Part shown: positions 1-5,728 of the stretch, piece by piece | How the letters are laid out: the number at the start of each line of letters is the position of its first letter | How positions within the stretch are numbered: the stretch's first letter is position 1 | Assembly (NCBI GenBank): GCA_964641215.1 | Contig: CAZXKD010000133.1 | Coordinates: 1 to 8,107, forward strand | Direction of reading: 5' to 3' | DNA length: 8,107 nucleotides | DNA from: 13-1-40CM-70-15 sp964641215 | Lineage (GTDB): Bacteria; Gemmatimonadota; Gemmatimonadetes; Gemmatimonadales; GWC2-71-9 | The notes under the pieces: generated by a model | Told to the model about the DNA's origin: nothing | Databases searched by the model: none | The model's input: the letters and a program-made list of their open reading frames with translations, nothing else | Program-made: the position numbers and the translations under genes

Positions 1-1
1 G

Positions 2-55
2 CTGTCGCGCGATCAGCTGGTCGCACTGGCCCGGGAGGTGCTCGCGCGGTCTTGA
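2..55 (+). CDS. C-terminal end of a gene entering from the left (partial, unidentified)
   Basis: The frame is open from the window edge to a TGA at 53-55 and encodes LSRDQLVALAREVLARS. It reads like the amphipathic C-terminal helix of a soluble protein, with alternating Leu/Val/Ala and Arg/Asp/Glu and G/C-rich third positions. Only 17 residues are visible, so the family cannot be named. It converges on the TPR gene that ends at 123. Confidence 0.45.
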   Translation: MSRDQLVALAREVLARS

Positions 56-89
56 TATGGCCGCGCGTCACCAGCGCGTGTGGCGAAGA

Positions 90-109
90 GAGTTGTACGC
101 CCCCAACTC
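90..109. repeat. 6-bp inverted repeat between convergent gene ends
   Basis: GAGTTG (90-95) and CAACTC (104-109) form a perfect 6-bp stem with an 8-nt loop. It lies between the stop of the left-edge gene (55) and the stop of the minus-strand TPR gene (123), where a bidirectional terminator would be expected. No T-run follows on either strand, so a terminator role is only a guess. Confidence 0.3.
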
Positions 110-122
110 CGTCCCAAGCACC

Positions 123-1214
123 CTAGTACTTGAGTCGAGCGCTCGCTATCGCGTCCTTTGCGGGCTGGAATGAAGGATCGATCTTGAGCGCCGCATGGAA
201 CTCAGCGAGAGCCTCTCCTTCACGTCCCGCGGCGCGATATGCTCGCCCGAGACCGAAATGAGCCGCCGGAGACTGAGGAAATGTTTGCAGATTCTCGTCG
301 AGTATCGCCAGTCCAGTCGGAATCGCACCGTTCTTCAGGCATTGATACGCGACGGACTCGATGGCCAGTTCCGTATCGGTGTCCGCTGTTTCCGGATTGG
401 TCCGGAAATCGTGGTACCACGCCATAGCGTCCGCAGGGATGAATCGCGCCGCGAAGATGGCGTTGACCATTCGTGCGAGTGGCGTATCCGGCATGGAAGG
501 AGGCGCAAATGCATTCGGAGGGAGCGGTACATTAGCCTCAATTGTCGCCCATTCTGCACCACCCAGCAGAGTACCGGACGCCAAGTCATACTCGTCGTAG
601 CGCGCCGGGAACAGTACTCCACTGACCTCGCGGTAGTCTCCGATGAGGGTTTGCGTGGTAACTGCCTCGCCGAACGCATGAGACGGCGCCGTAAAGCGAC
701 GGGCGATGAGCAGCCAGCTGTGCTTGTCGACGAAGAGCTCGTTCACCCATTCATCCGGAAACACGACGCGCAACCGATACGCGTCCTTGCCATCGATTGT
801 CTCGCTACCGGTCAGTTCAACTCTCCACCCAGGTTCGCGGGACATGATAAGCGGGTCGTCGAAATACGCGGTGTGTCGCAGCGCCGCCCCTGGCGCGTTT
901 GTGACCCGAGCTCGCAGTCCATACTCGTCGTAGCCTTCCCAGGGCGATCCGTCATTGCCCTCGGTGCCGATCGTAAAGTAGAAGGGCCGTGCGCGGAGCA
1001 TCCGTCGACCGGGCTTGCCATTGGGGCGTGCGGGGCCGCGCAGCAACAGCGTCCGAATCGCCTGGAGCTTCTCGAGACCTCCGCGGGCAGCGATGTAGCG
1101 TTGGACGATTTCCTGGGCTGTGATGGGCGACTGTCCTTGCGCCTGCTGACCTTCTACGACATGAGGCAACAGCAGAGCGGCGATCATGGCAGACCGCAGC
1201 CCGCGAAGACGCAT
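123..1214 (-). CDS. Exported protein with lipoprotein-sorting-like domain and C-terminal TPR
   Basis: 363 aa. The N-terminus has a basic start (MRLRGLR), a hydrophobic stretch to about residue 20 and a Gln-rich segment, which reads as a Sec signal peptide ending near residues 22-25. Residues 30-240 have the look of the outer-membrane-lipoprotein-sorting/DUF-type domain often seen in Acidobacteriota and Gemmatimonadota. Signs are the opening ITAQEIVQRYIAARGGLEKL, then an IDGKDAYRLRV segment, then GDYREVSGVLFPARY, which describe a curved beta-sheet. Residues about 280-350 are helical and include a clear TPR (315-348: AAHFGLGRAYRAAGREGEAL, then IDPSFQPA). It probably acts in the periplasm, perhaps as a binding or scaffolding protein, but no enzymatic residues are visible. 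The start is supported by a GAGGGGGT Shine-Dalgarno 5-6 nt upstream. Sampled lines inside it are 57-58% G+C against 65-68% elsewhere, so recent acquisition is possible. Confidence 0.8.
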   Translation of the reverse strand: MRLRGLRSAMIAALLLPHVVEGQQAQGQSPITAQEIVQRYIAARGGLEKLQAIRTLLLRGPARPNGKPGRRMLRARPFYFTIGTEGNDGSPWEGYDEYGLRARVTNAPGAALRHTAYFDDPLIMSREPGWRVELTGSETIDGKDAYRLRVVFPDEWVNELFVDKHSWLLIARRFTAPSHAFGEAVTTQTLIGDYREVSGVLFPARYDEYDLASGTLLGGAEWATIEANVPLPPNAFAPPSMPDTPLARMVNAIFAARFIPADAMAWYHDFRTNPETADTDTELAIESVAYQCLKNGAIPTGLAILDENLQTFPQSPAAHFGLGRAYRAAGREGEALAEFHAALKIDPSFQPAKDAIASARLKY

Positions 1215-1219
1215 ACAGG

Positions 1220-1228
1220 TACCCCCTC
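1220..1228 (-). promoter_or_regulatory. Ribosome binding site of the TPR gene
   Basis: On the minus strand, GAGGGGGT lies 5-6 nt before the ATG at 1214-1212. It supports this start over internal methionines, and the signal peptide that follows agrees. I could not define a -35/-10 pair upstream. Confidence 0.55.
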
Positions 1229-1274
1229 GTCTCGGAGTTTGAATCGTGCACGACCTCTATGGTGGACACCCTGA

Positions 1275-1430
1275 GCCTTGGAGAGGTTGCGTAGTCCTCT
1301 CCACGCCCGGCAGGGAAGCTATCTCGCCTGGGTCTGGGACGTGTGGGGCCAGTCGCTGGACCTGATCGCCAGTTACGATGGGACGCCCACTCCGTATGGC
1401 CAGACGTTGAAGACGCGCTTCGGGTCGTAA
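1275..1430 (+). pseudogene. Coding-like remnant, possibly the C-terminus of a GH5-like glycoside hydrolase
   Basis: The frame is open from just after a stop at 1272-1274 to a TAA at 1428-1430. It has no convincing start codon (TTG at 1278 or 1287 at best) and no Shine-Dalgarno. From 1314 it encodes about 38 residues rich in aromatics, including GSYLAWVWDVWGQ and ASYDGTPTPYG (four Trp, three Tyr). Third codon positions are mostly G or C, as in the genuine genes here. From memory, the Y-L-A-W-x-W then Y-D/S-G-T-P-T-x-Y-G pattern resembles the last segment of some GH5-type cellulase-fold proteins. No upstream part of such a gene is visible in any frame, so this looks like a degraded or truncated leftover. 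The family call is tentative; the coding-like character is the stronger observation. Confidence 0.4.
1280..1302. repeat. 7-bp perfect inverted repeat in the divergent intergenic region
   Basis: GGAGAGG (1280-1286) pairs perfectly with CCTCTCC (1296-1302) across a 9-nt spacer. It sits 66 bp upstream of the minus-strand TPR gene and overlaps the start of the coding-like remnant. It could be an operator half-site pair, an RNA hairpin in the TPR leader or a scar of rearrangement. No T-run follows, so it is not a standard terminator. Confidence 0.35.
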
Positions 1431-1453
1431 CCCCTCCGCCCGAATGGCGGCGC

Positions 1454-1481
1454 TTGACGGCGGCAAAGCCCACCGTACGAT
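1454..1481 (+). promoter_or_regulatory. Sigma70-type promoter for the lipoprotein/UdgB operon, apparently leaderless
   Basis: TTGACG (1454-1459, 5 of 6 to the -35 consensus) and TACGAT (1476-1481, 4 of 6 to the -10 consensus, matching the essential TAnnnT) are separated by 16 bp. Transcription would normally begin about 7 nt after the -10 box, which is 1488, the A of the lipoprotein ATG. No Shine-Dalgarno precedes that ATG. The arrangement therefore predicts a leaderless mRNA. Confidence 0.55.
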
Positions 1482-1487
1482 AGTAGC

Positions 1488-1952
1488 ATGGGACGGACCC
1501 TGTCGCGCTTACTCCGTGTCCCAGCCCCTGCCGCGGCCGCCGCCCTCGCCGCCCTCGGCGCGTGCTTCGGGCGGGGAGGCACCAACCCGAACACCGCCGA
1601 CATCAGCGGCGCGTGGCAATACACCGAGGCGTTCACCGACCTCGCTCACAGTATCTCGTGCGCCGACACCGGGACCTACCAGATGGTGCAGAACGGGACG
1701 ACGTTCACCGGGACATACGTCCAACGCGGCATCTGTCTGAGCCCTCAGGGAAAGGTGAGCAACACCGATCACGGCCCGGTCAGCCAGGGCCAGCTCACCG
1801 GCCACACCCTGAAGTTCGTCGCCCCCAACTGCGCCTACGACGGCAGCGTGAACGCCGACACCTACGACCGCATCGACGGGCACGTCGTGTGCGAGCTACG
1901 CGACAGCACGCACCTGCTCAGCTTCAGCGGATCCTGGAAGGCCAACCGGTAG
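1488..1952 (+). CDS. Small secreted lipoprotein, beta-rich, four conserved-looking cysteines
   Basis: 154 aa. The N-terminus is basic (R3, R7, R10), then Ala/Leu-rich, ending in a good lipobox L23-G24-A25-C26, so the mature protein should be lipidated at Cys26 and anchored in the envelope. After a short Gly/Asn linker the body (about 38-154) alternates polar and hydrophobic residues in strand-like segments: ISGAWQYTEAF, GTYQMVQNGTTFTGTYVQ, GQLTGHTLKFVAP and a closing LLSFSGSWKANR. W43 and W150 sit in matching GAW and GSW contexts, which suggests a small lipocalin- or avidin-like barrel closing on itself. Cys58, 83, 115 and 135 could form two disulfides. No catalytic motif is visible and I cannot name a function. 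Its stop lies at the point where the family 5 UDG should begin, so the two are probably cotranscribed. Confidence 0.75.
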   Translation: MGRTLSRLLRVPAPAAAAALAALGACFGRGGTNPNTADISGAWQYTEAFTDLAHSISCADTGTYQMVQNGTTFTGTYVQRGICLSPQGKVSNTDHGPVSQGQLTGHTLKFVAPNCAYDGSVNADTYDRIDGHVVCELRDSTHLLSFSGSWKANR

Positions 1953-2761
1953 ACGCGTTCGCGGCGCTGTCGCGCCGTATCATCGCCTGCACCCGTTGCC
2001 CGCGCCTGCGGGCCTACTGCACCCGCGTGGCGCGCGAGAAGAAGCGCGCCTTCCGGGAGGAGAGCTACTGGGGTCGGCCGGTACCGGGGTGGGGAGATCC
2101 TCGCGCCCGGCTGCTCGTCGTCGGCCTGGCGCCGGCCGCGCACGGCGCCAACCGCACCGGCCGCATGTTCACCGGCGATTCGAGCGGCGACTGGCTGTAC
2201 GCCGCGTTATACCGCTACGGCTTCGCCAGCGGGTCGCGCGCCACCGGCCGCGCCGACGGACTCACCCTGACGGACTGCTGGATCACCGCGGCGGCGCGCT
2301 GCGCGCCTCCCGGCAACCGACCCGCCTCGACGGAGCTGGCCCGCTGCCGGCCGTACCTGGAGGCGGAGCTGCGGTTGCTCAACCGCGTCCGGGTCGTCGT
2401 CGCGCTGGGGCGCATCGCTCATGACACCGTTCTCAAGGCCACGGGCTGGCGGCGCCTCCCGTCGGCGCGACGCCCCCGCTTCGCTCATGGAGCGGTGGCG
2501 CGCTTGCCCGACGGCACGATCCTGATTTCCTCGTATCATCCGAGCCGCCAGAACACCAACACGGGCAAGCTCACCCGAACGATGTGGCTAGCCGTGTTCC
2601 GGCGGGCGCGACAGCTGCTGCAGGACCGCGGGCCGGGATCAGAACACCGACACCGTGATCGGCAGCGCGAACCGCACGGCGCAGCCGTGGCGCACGGCCG
2701 GGTGGAAGCTCGTCTGCCGCAGGGTCGCGGCGAGCTGGGAGTCCGCGGCGGCACCGCCTGA
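1889..2761 (+). CDS. udgB: Family 5 uracil-DNA glycosylase (UdgB type), Fe-S protein
   Basis: Base-excision repair enzyme of the cytoplasm. UdgB proteins remove uracil, and in studied cases hypoxanthine and other deaminated bases, from DNA. Numbered from GTG 1889, the four expected iron-sulfur ligands are present: C34 and C37 (ACTRCPRL), C138 (AARCAPP) and C153 (LARCRPY). The active-site motif GLAPAAHGANRTGR is at 79-92, followed by MFTGD. Another family hallmark, WGRPVPGWGDP, precedes it, and SYHPSRQNTNTG, with H217, is the C-terminal motif. The true start is unclear. Family proteins usually begin 10-15 residues before the first cysteine, about codon 1949, where the codon is GTA. The nearest canonical in-frame start is GTG 1889, overlapping the lipoprotein by 64 bp; CTG 1934 is another option. 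The conserved part ends near QLLQDRG (about 2635). The last 40 or so residues are Arg/His/Gly-rich and run antisense through the TonB-like gene. Confidence 0.88.
   Translation: MRATRQHAPAQLQRILEGQPVDAFAALSRRIIACTRCPRLRAYCTRVAREKKRAFREESYWGRPVPGWGDPRARLLVVGLAPAAHGANRTGRMFTGDSSGDWLYAALYRYGFASGSRATGRADGLTLTDCWITAAARCAPPGNRPASTELARCRPYLEAELRLLNRVRVVVALGRIAHDTVLKATGWRRLPSARRPRFAHGAVARLPDGTILISSYHPSRQNTNTGKLTRTMWLAVFRRARQLLQDRGPGSEHRHRDRQREPHGAAVAHGRVEARLPQGRGELGVRGGTA
1936..1941 (+). promoter_or_regulatory. Probable Shine-Dalgarno for UdgB, pointing at a non-canonical start
   Basis: GGAAGG is followed 7 nt later by the in-frame codon GTA at 1949-1951, which overlaps the TAG stop of the lipoprotein (1950-1952). 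Spacing and family length both favour initiation there, yet GTA is not a normal start codon. A G at 1951 would make a GTG start. Confidence 0.35.
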
Positions 2762-3019
2762 GACGACCACGCGCGAATGGCGAACGGTGCCGTCCGGCTC
2801 GACGATTCCTTCGACCGTGAGGTGGCCGGTCGCCAGCTCCAGGGGCGGCGCGATCGGCATCTTGGGGCGCGGCGAGGTGACCCCGCTGTCGGCGGCCGTG
2901 TACACCGTCGTGTCACCCGCGCACGGCGGCGGCGGCAGACCCTCGGACGGGGCCCCGTGGTGGCCGAACAGGCATCCCGAGCTCAGGAGGAGGGCGGCGG
3001 CGGCGCCGAGCCTCCTCAT
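2639..3019 (-). CDS. Lipoprotein with TonB C-terminal-like domain
   Basis: 126 aa. A short basic N-terminus (MRRL) is followed by an Ala/Leu core and a lipobox-like S13-S14-G15-C16, so lipid anchoring is likely, although Ser at -3 is not ideal. Residues 29-32 are four prolines. Residues 65-126 (HLTVEGIVEPDGTVRHSRVV, then SQLAATLRQTSFHPAVRHG, then RFALPITVSVF) match the strand-helix-strand pattern of the TonB/TolA C-terminal domain: a V-x-x-D-G-T-V turn, a helix ending in F-x-P-A, and a closing strand. C33 and C113 could form a disulfide. The usual TonB N-terminal membrane anchor and long Pro-rich linker are missing, so this is unlikely to be an energy transducer and is better seen as a small secreted relative. 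It is coupled to the S9 peptidase by ATGA, with GAGGTG 8 nt upstream (3033-3028). Its last 123 bp overlap the convergent UdgB gene. Confidence 0.8.
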   Translation of the reverse strand: MRRLGAAAALLLSSGCLFGHHGAPSEGLPPPPCAGDTTVYTAADSGVTSPRPKMPIAPPLELATGHLTVEGIVEPDGTVRHSRVVVSGGAAADSQLAATLRQTSFHPAVRHGCAVRFALPITVSVF

Positions 3020-5097
3020 TGCCGCGACACCTCGGCCTCCGTCCGCGTGGGCTCGCTCCCGGCCGTCGGTGCCTTCTCCCACACGTAGGTCCGCGCCATG
3101 GCGTAGCGCTCGAACCAGTCCAGCTCCGCATTCATTTTGAAGAGCTGGTGCCGAAGCTCGGCCCAGCCGTGCGGCTCGCGGGGGGCGACGTACAGGTGGG
3201 CCGGGACGCCGTTCGACTTGAGCGCTCGGTACAGTTCCACCGATTGCGGCATGGGGACTCTGGGGTCGTTCTCCCCGACGAACACGACCGTCGGCGTCCG
3301 CGCGTTCGCGATGTCCTTGAGCGGCGAGTTGTTCCAATAGACGTCGATGGGGGCGTTCTTCTGCCACGGCGTCCCGCCGAACCACGGCGTGCGGTAGGTG
3401 CGGATATCGCTCTCGGCGTACATGGAGATCCAGTTCACGGCTCCGGCGCCCGCGGATGCCGCCTTGAGACGGTTCGTGAAGGTGATGAGCTTGTCGGTCA
3501 TGTGACCGCCGGCCGACCACCCCATGGCGATCAGGCGAGCGCTGTCGGCGACCCCCATGGCGATCACCTTGTCCATGCCCGCCAGCACGTCGAGATGGGC
3601 GTTCTTGAAGTAGTGCCCCACCATGTCGCGCAGGAAGGCGTTGCCGTATCCCGTGCTGCCGCGGTAGTTGGTGGAGAGGACCGCGTAACCCATCGCGGTG
3701 AGGACGGGGGCGTAGCTGCCCCAGCTGCCATGGAAGCCGAACTGGTCGGAAGCGGCGGGGCCGCCGTGCGATTGCACAACCAGCGGGGAGCGCTTCCCCG
3801 GCTGGTAGTCGAGCGGGTAGAACAGCAGCCCTTCCACCGTGACGCCGTCCGCGCCCTTCCAGGTGATCTTCTCCTGGCGGGGCAGGCGGTAGTCGTGCGC
3901 CAGGTGGTCGAACACATGCGTGAGCCGAGTGGGCGCGCCGCCGTCCGCGCCCAGCTCCCAGACATCCCCCGGGTTCGTCGCTTCATCGAAGCTGAGCATG
4001 TGGCGCCCGCTCTCCGGGTCGTACTCCCATCCCCGGATCGCGTGGGCGCCGTCGGTGAGCTGGCGGACCCGGCCCGAGGCGACGTCCACCTGGAAGAGCT
4101 CGCTGTGGACTCCCATGTTGCCGATAAAGAAGATGGCCCGGCCGTCGCGCGACCACCGCGCAGCCGTCACGTCGTAGGGCAGATCCGGGACGAGCGGCTT
4201 GGCCGAGCCGCCCGCGGCCGGGACGAGGAAGAGATTCGGATTGTAATAGGTCTCGAAGGTGGCGTTGGCGCCGGCGACGAACAGCACCTGCGTGTTGTCG
4301 GGCGAGAGCTGCGCGTCGCTCTCGTCCACCTGGTTGTGGGTGAGCTGTACCGCGTCGCTCCCGTCGGCGCGCATCACCCAGACCTCGCTCTGGTCGGCGT
4401 CGCCCAGCAACGGATCGGGGGCGCGCTGCAGGGTCAGCTTCGCGCCGTCCCGCGAGAGCGCGTAGGCCAGCACCGAATAGTTGCCCTCCGTGATGCGGCG
4501 CTCGGCGCCGTCCGCCACCGCCACCTTCCAGAGATGACGCTGCTGGTAATTCTCGTCGAAGGCGTACACGTCGTCCTTCAGCCGGTCCCGCTCCCGCGCT
4601 TCCTTGGTCTTCGGCTCTTCGGCGACGAAATAGAGCGCGTCGCCCGACGGCGCCCAAGCGAGGTTCGAGACCGCGGTGGCGTGGTGCGTGAGCGCCCGCG
4701 CCTCGCCCCCGGCGTTGTTCAACAGATAGATCTGGGCGCCCGCCGCACCGGTGTCCCGCGTGGCGATGAACGCGATGGTCCGGCCATCCGGGGACCAGCG
4801 GGGGCTGCTCTCGCCGCGCTGCCCGCTGGTCATCTGGATCGTCCCGCTGCCGTCGACGTTGGCGCGCCAGATGTGGCCGGTCCGGCGGTCGGCGCGCCAG
4901 TCGGCGGCGGACAGCACGTACAGCAGTTGGCGCCCGTCGGGCGAGAGACGGGGATCGCCGAGGCTCGGCACTTCCAGGAGATCCAGCAGCTTCATGGCCC
5001 GCGGGGCCGACGTGGCGACGGGGGAGGGGGACGGCGTCTGGGCCGTCGCCGCAGCGCTCACCGTGAGCAGGACCAGAGCGAACAGTCGGTGGATCAT
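3016..5097 (-). CDS. S9 family serine peptidase (prolyl oligopeptidase / acylaminoacyl-peptidase type), exported
   Basis: 693 aa, normal length for the family. Residues 1-19 form a Sec signal peptide (hydrophobic FALVLLTVSAAATA, likely cleaved before Q20), so it works in the periplasm or outside the cell. Residues about 45-400 are a WD40/PD40-like beta-propeller with repeated LSPDG, WSPDG and WSRDG turns, which in this family restricts access to peptides. Residues about 410-665 are the alpha/beta-hydrolase domain: SHGGPAA (oxyanion region), NYRGSTGYG (typical of S9C), the nucleophile elbow GWSAGG with Ser528, GENDPRVP with Asp611 and REPHGW with His643. The complete triad predicts an active enzyme that releases amino-terminal residues or dipeptides from oligopeptides; exact specificity cannot be read. 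GAGGT 5 nt before the ATG supports the start. The stop overlaps the start of the TonB-like lipoprotein. Confidence 0.93.
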   Translation of the reverse strand: MIHRLFALVLLTVSAAATAQTPSPSPVATSAPRAMKLLDLLEVPSLGDPRLSPDGRQLLYVLSAADWRADRRTGHIWRANVDGSGTIQMTSGQRGESSPRWSPDGRTIAFIATRDTGAAGAQIYLLNNAGGEARALTHHATAVSNLAWAPSGDALYFVAEEPKTKEARERDRLKDDVYAFDENYQQRHLWKVAVADGAERRITEGNYSVLAYALSRDGAKLTLQRAPDPLLGDADQSEVWVMRADGSDAVQLTHNQVDESDAQLSPDNTQVLFVAGANATFETYYNPNLFLVPAAGGSAKPLVPDLPYDVTAARWSRDGRAIFFIGNMGVHSELFQVDVASGRVRQLTDGAHAIRGWEYDPESGRHMLSFDEATNPGDVWELGADGGAPTRLTHVFDHLAHDYRLPRQEKITWKGADGVTVEGLLFYPLDYQPGKRSPLVVQSHGGPAASDQFGFHGSWGSYAPVLTAMGYAVLSTNYRGSTGYGNAFLRDMVGHYFKNAHLDVLAGMDKVIAMGVADSARLIAMGWSAGGHMTDKLITFTNRLKAASAGAGAVNWISMYAESDIRTYRTPWFGGTPWQKNAPIDVYWNNSPLKDIANARTPTVVFVGENDPRVPMPQSVELYRALKSNGVPAHLYVAPREPHGWAELRHQLFKMNAELDWFERYAMARTYVWEKAPTAGSEPTRTEAEVSRQ

Positions 5098-5140
5098 GGG
5101 CGACCTCGCGAAGGTGGCTCGCGGACGTTAGGCTGAAGGC
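5098..5140. promoter_or_regulatory. 43-bp divergent promoter region
   Basis: This gap must hold signals for both the minus-strand peptidase operon and the plus-strand quinoprotein operon. For the minus strand the Shine-Dalgarno GAGGT is at 5107-5103. For the plus strand a TAnnnT box, TAGGCT (5129-5134), lies 6 nt before the ATG at 5141, and the only purine stretch (GAAGG) is 1 nt from it, too close for normal spacing. That could mean a second leaderless start, though no good -35 is visible. With so little space, the promoters must overlap each other or the genes. Confidence 0.4.
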
Positions 5141-5728
5141 ATGAGGACCGCCAGCCTCGGTTTCCGCGTCAAGTCCGGGTGGGCGGCGGCTGTGCTGCTG
5201 GCCGGCCCGTCTGATTCCCCGCATGTCGTGGATCACCGGATCGTGGAGCTCGGGGATCCGGCCGTGCCCGCTTCGCGGCAGCCGTATCACGGCGGCCGGG
5301 GGCGAGAGGAGCGGGACGGCCGCGCGATCGCGCGCCGTGTTGCCGGCATCCGCCGCTTCGCGCGGCGCTCGGTGGCGGAGCTCATCAAGCGCTACCGGAC
5401 CGCGGGACATCGGCTTCTCGGTGTCGCGGTCGTCGCCGGAAGCGACATCGAGCCCGAGCGGATCGGCAATCCGCACATCCGCGCGCACGCGGCGGAGGGG
5501 AAGCTGTTCCGCACGGTGCTGGAGGACGGCGCGCAGCGCGCGGGATTGCCGTGCCTGACCGTCCGCGAGCGTGACCTCTTCGCGCAGGCGGCGGAGGCCC
5601 TGGGGCGGCCGGCCCCGGACTTGAAGCGCGTCGTGACGTCGTTGGGGCGCGGCAGGGACGGAGGATGGCGCGCGGAGCAGAAGGCCGCCACGCTGGCGGC
5701 ATGGCTGGTGCTGCGAGGTGAACGCTGA
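5141..5728 (+). CDS. Unrecognised 195-aa protein at the head of the quinoprotein operon
   Basis: I do not recognise a named family. There is no convincing signal peptide: the N-terminal segment LGFRVKSGWAAAVLLAGP reads as a beta-hairpin opening a cytoplasmic alpha/beta protein. VVDHRIVELGDP follows, then a basic, disorder-prone insert (about 47-72, Arg/Gly-rich), a helix (73-88), a strand LLGVAVVAGS (91-100) and a striking polar motif IGNPHIRAHAAEGKLFR (107-123). A helix/strand pair follows with LPCLTVRERDLF, and the protein closes with EQKAATLAAWLVL. The opening hairpin, the central strand and a final Lys/Ala-rich helix are loosely reminiscent of ribonuclease H/actin-like folds, but that is speculation. 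Candidate functional residues are D31, H32, E36, H111, H115 and E118. The stop overlaps the dehydrogenase start (TGATG), so translation is probably coupled. G/C-rich third positions and position in the operon support a genuine gene. Confidence 0.7.
   Translation: MRTASLGFRVKSGWAAAVLLAGPSDSPHVVDHRIVELGDPAVPASRQPYHGGRGREERDGRAIARRVAGIRRFARRSVAELIKRYRTAGHRLLGVAVVAGSDIEPERIGNPHIRAHAAEGKLFRTVLEDGAQRAGLPCLTVRERDLFAQAAEALGRPAPDLKRVVTSLGRGRDGGWRAEQKAATLAAWLVLRGER
5715..5721 (+). promoter_or_regulatory. Ribosome binding site of the PQQ dehydrogenase
   Basis: GAGGTGA lies inside the end of the upstream gene, 6 nt before the ATG at 5728. It is a strong Shine-Dalgarno and fixes the dehydrogenase start, in agreement with the signal peptide that follows. 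Confidence 0.7.

Noticed and set aside
195..1274. A 359-codon plus-strand open frame across the TPR gene
   Set aside because: Its translation lacks any recognisable domain. The opposite strand carries a signal peptide, a domain and a TPR with a proper Shine-Dalgarno.
1562..1888. Upstream extension of the UdgB frame to ATG 1562
   Set aside because: The residues are a compositional shadow of the lipoprotein gene (Arg/His/Pro-rich) and far exceed the usual UdgB N-terminus.
2924..2937. GGC triplet run as a microsatellite
   Set aside because: It encodes the four-proline stretch of the TonB-like lipoprotein and is too short to be a separate repeat.
2639..3019. Naming the small lipoprotein tonB
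   Set aside because: Only the C-terminal domain matches. The N-terminal transmembrane anchor and long periplasmic linker are absent, and it has a lipobox-like signal instead.
3019..5136. A 705-codon plus-strand open frame antisense to the S9 peptidase
   Set aside because: It mirrors the codon structure of the opposite gene, is rich in Arg/Gly/Val/His with no domain, and has no start signal. Long antisense frames are expected in GC-rich genes.
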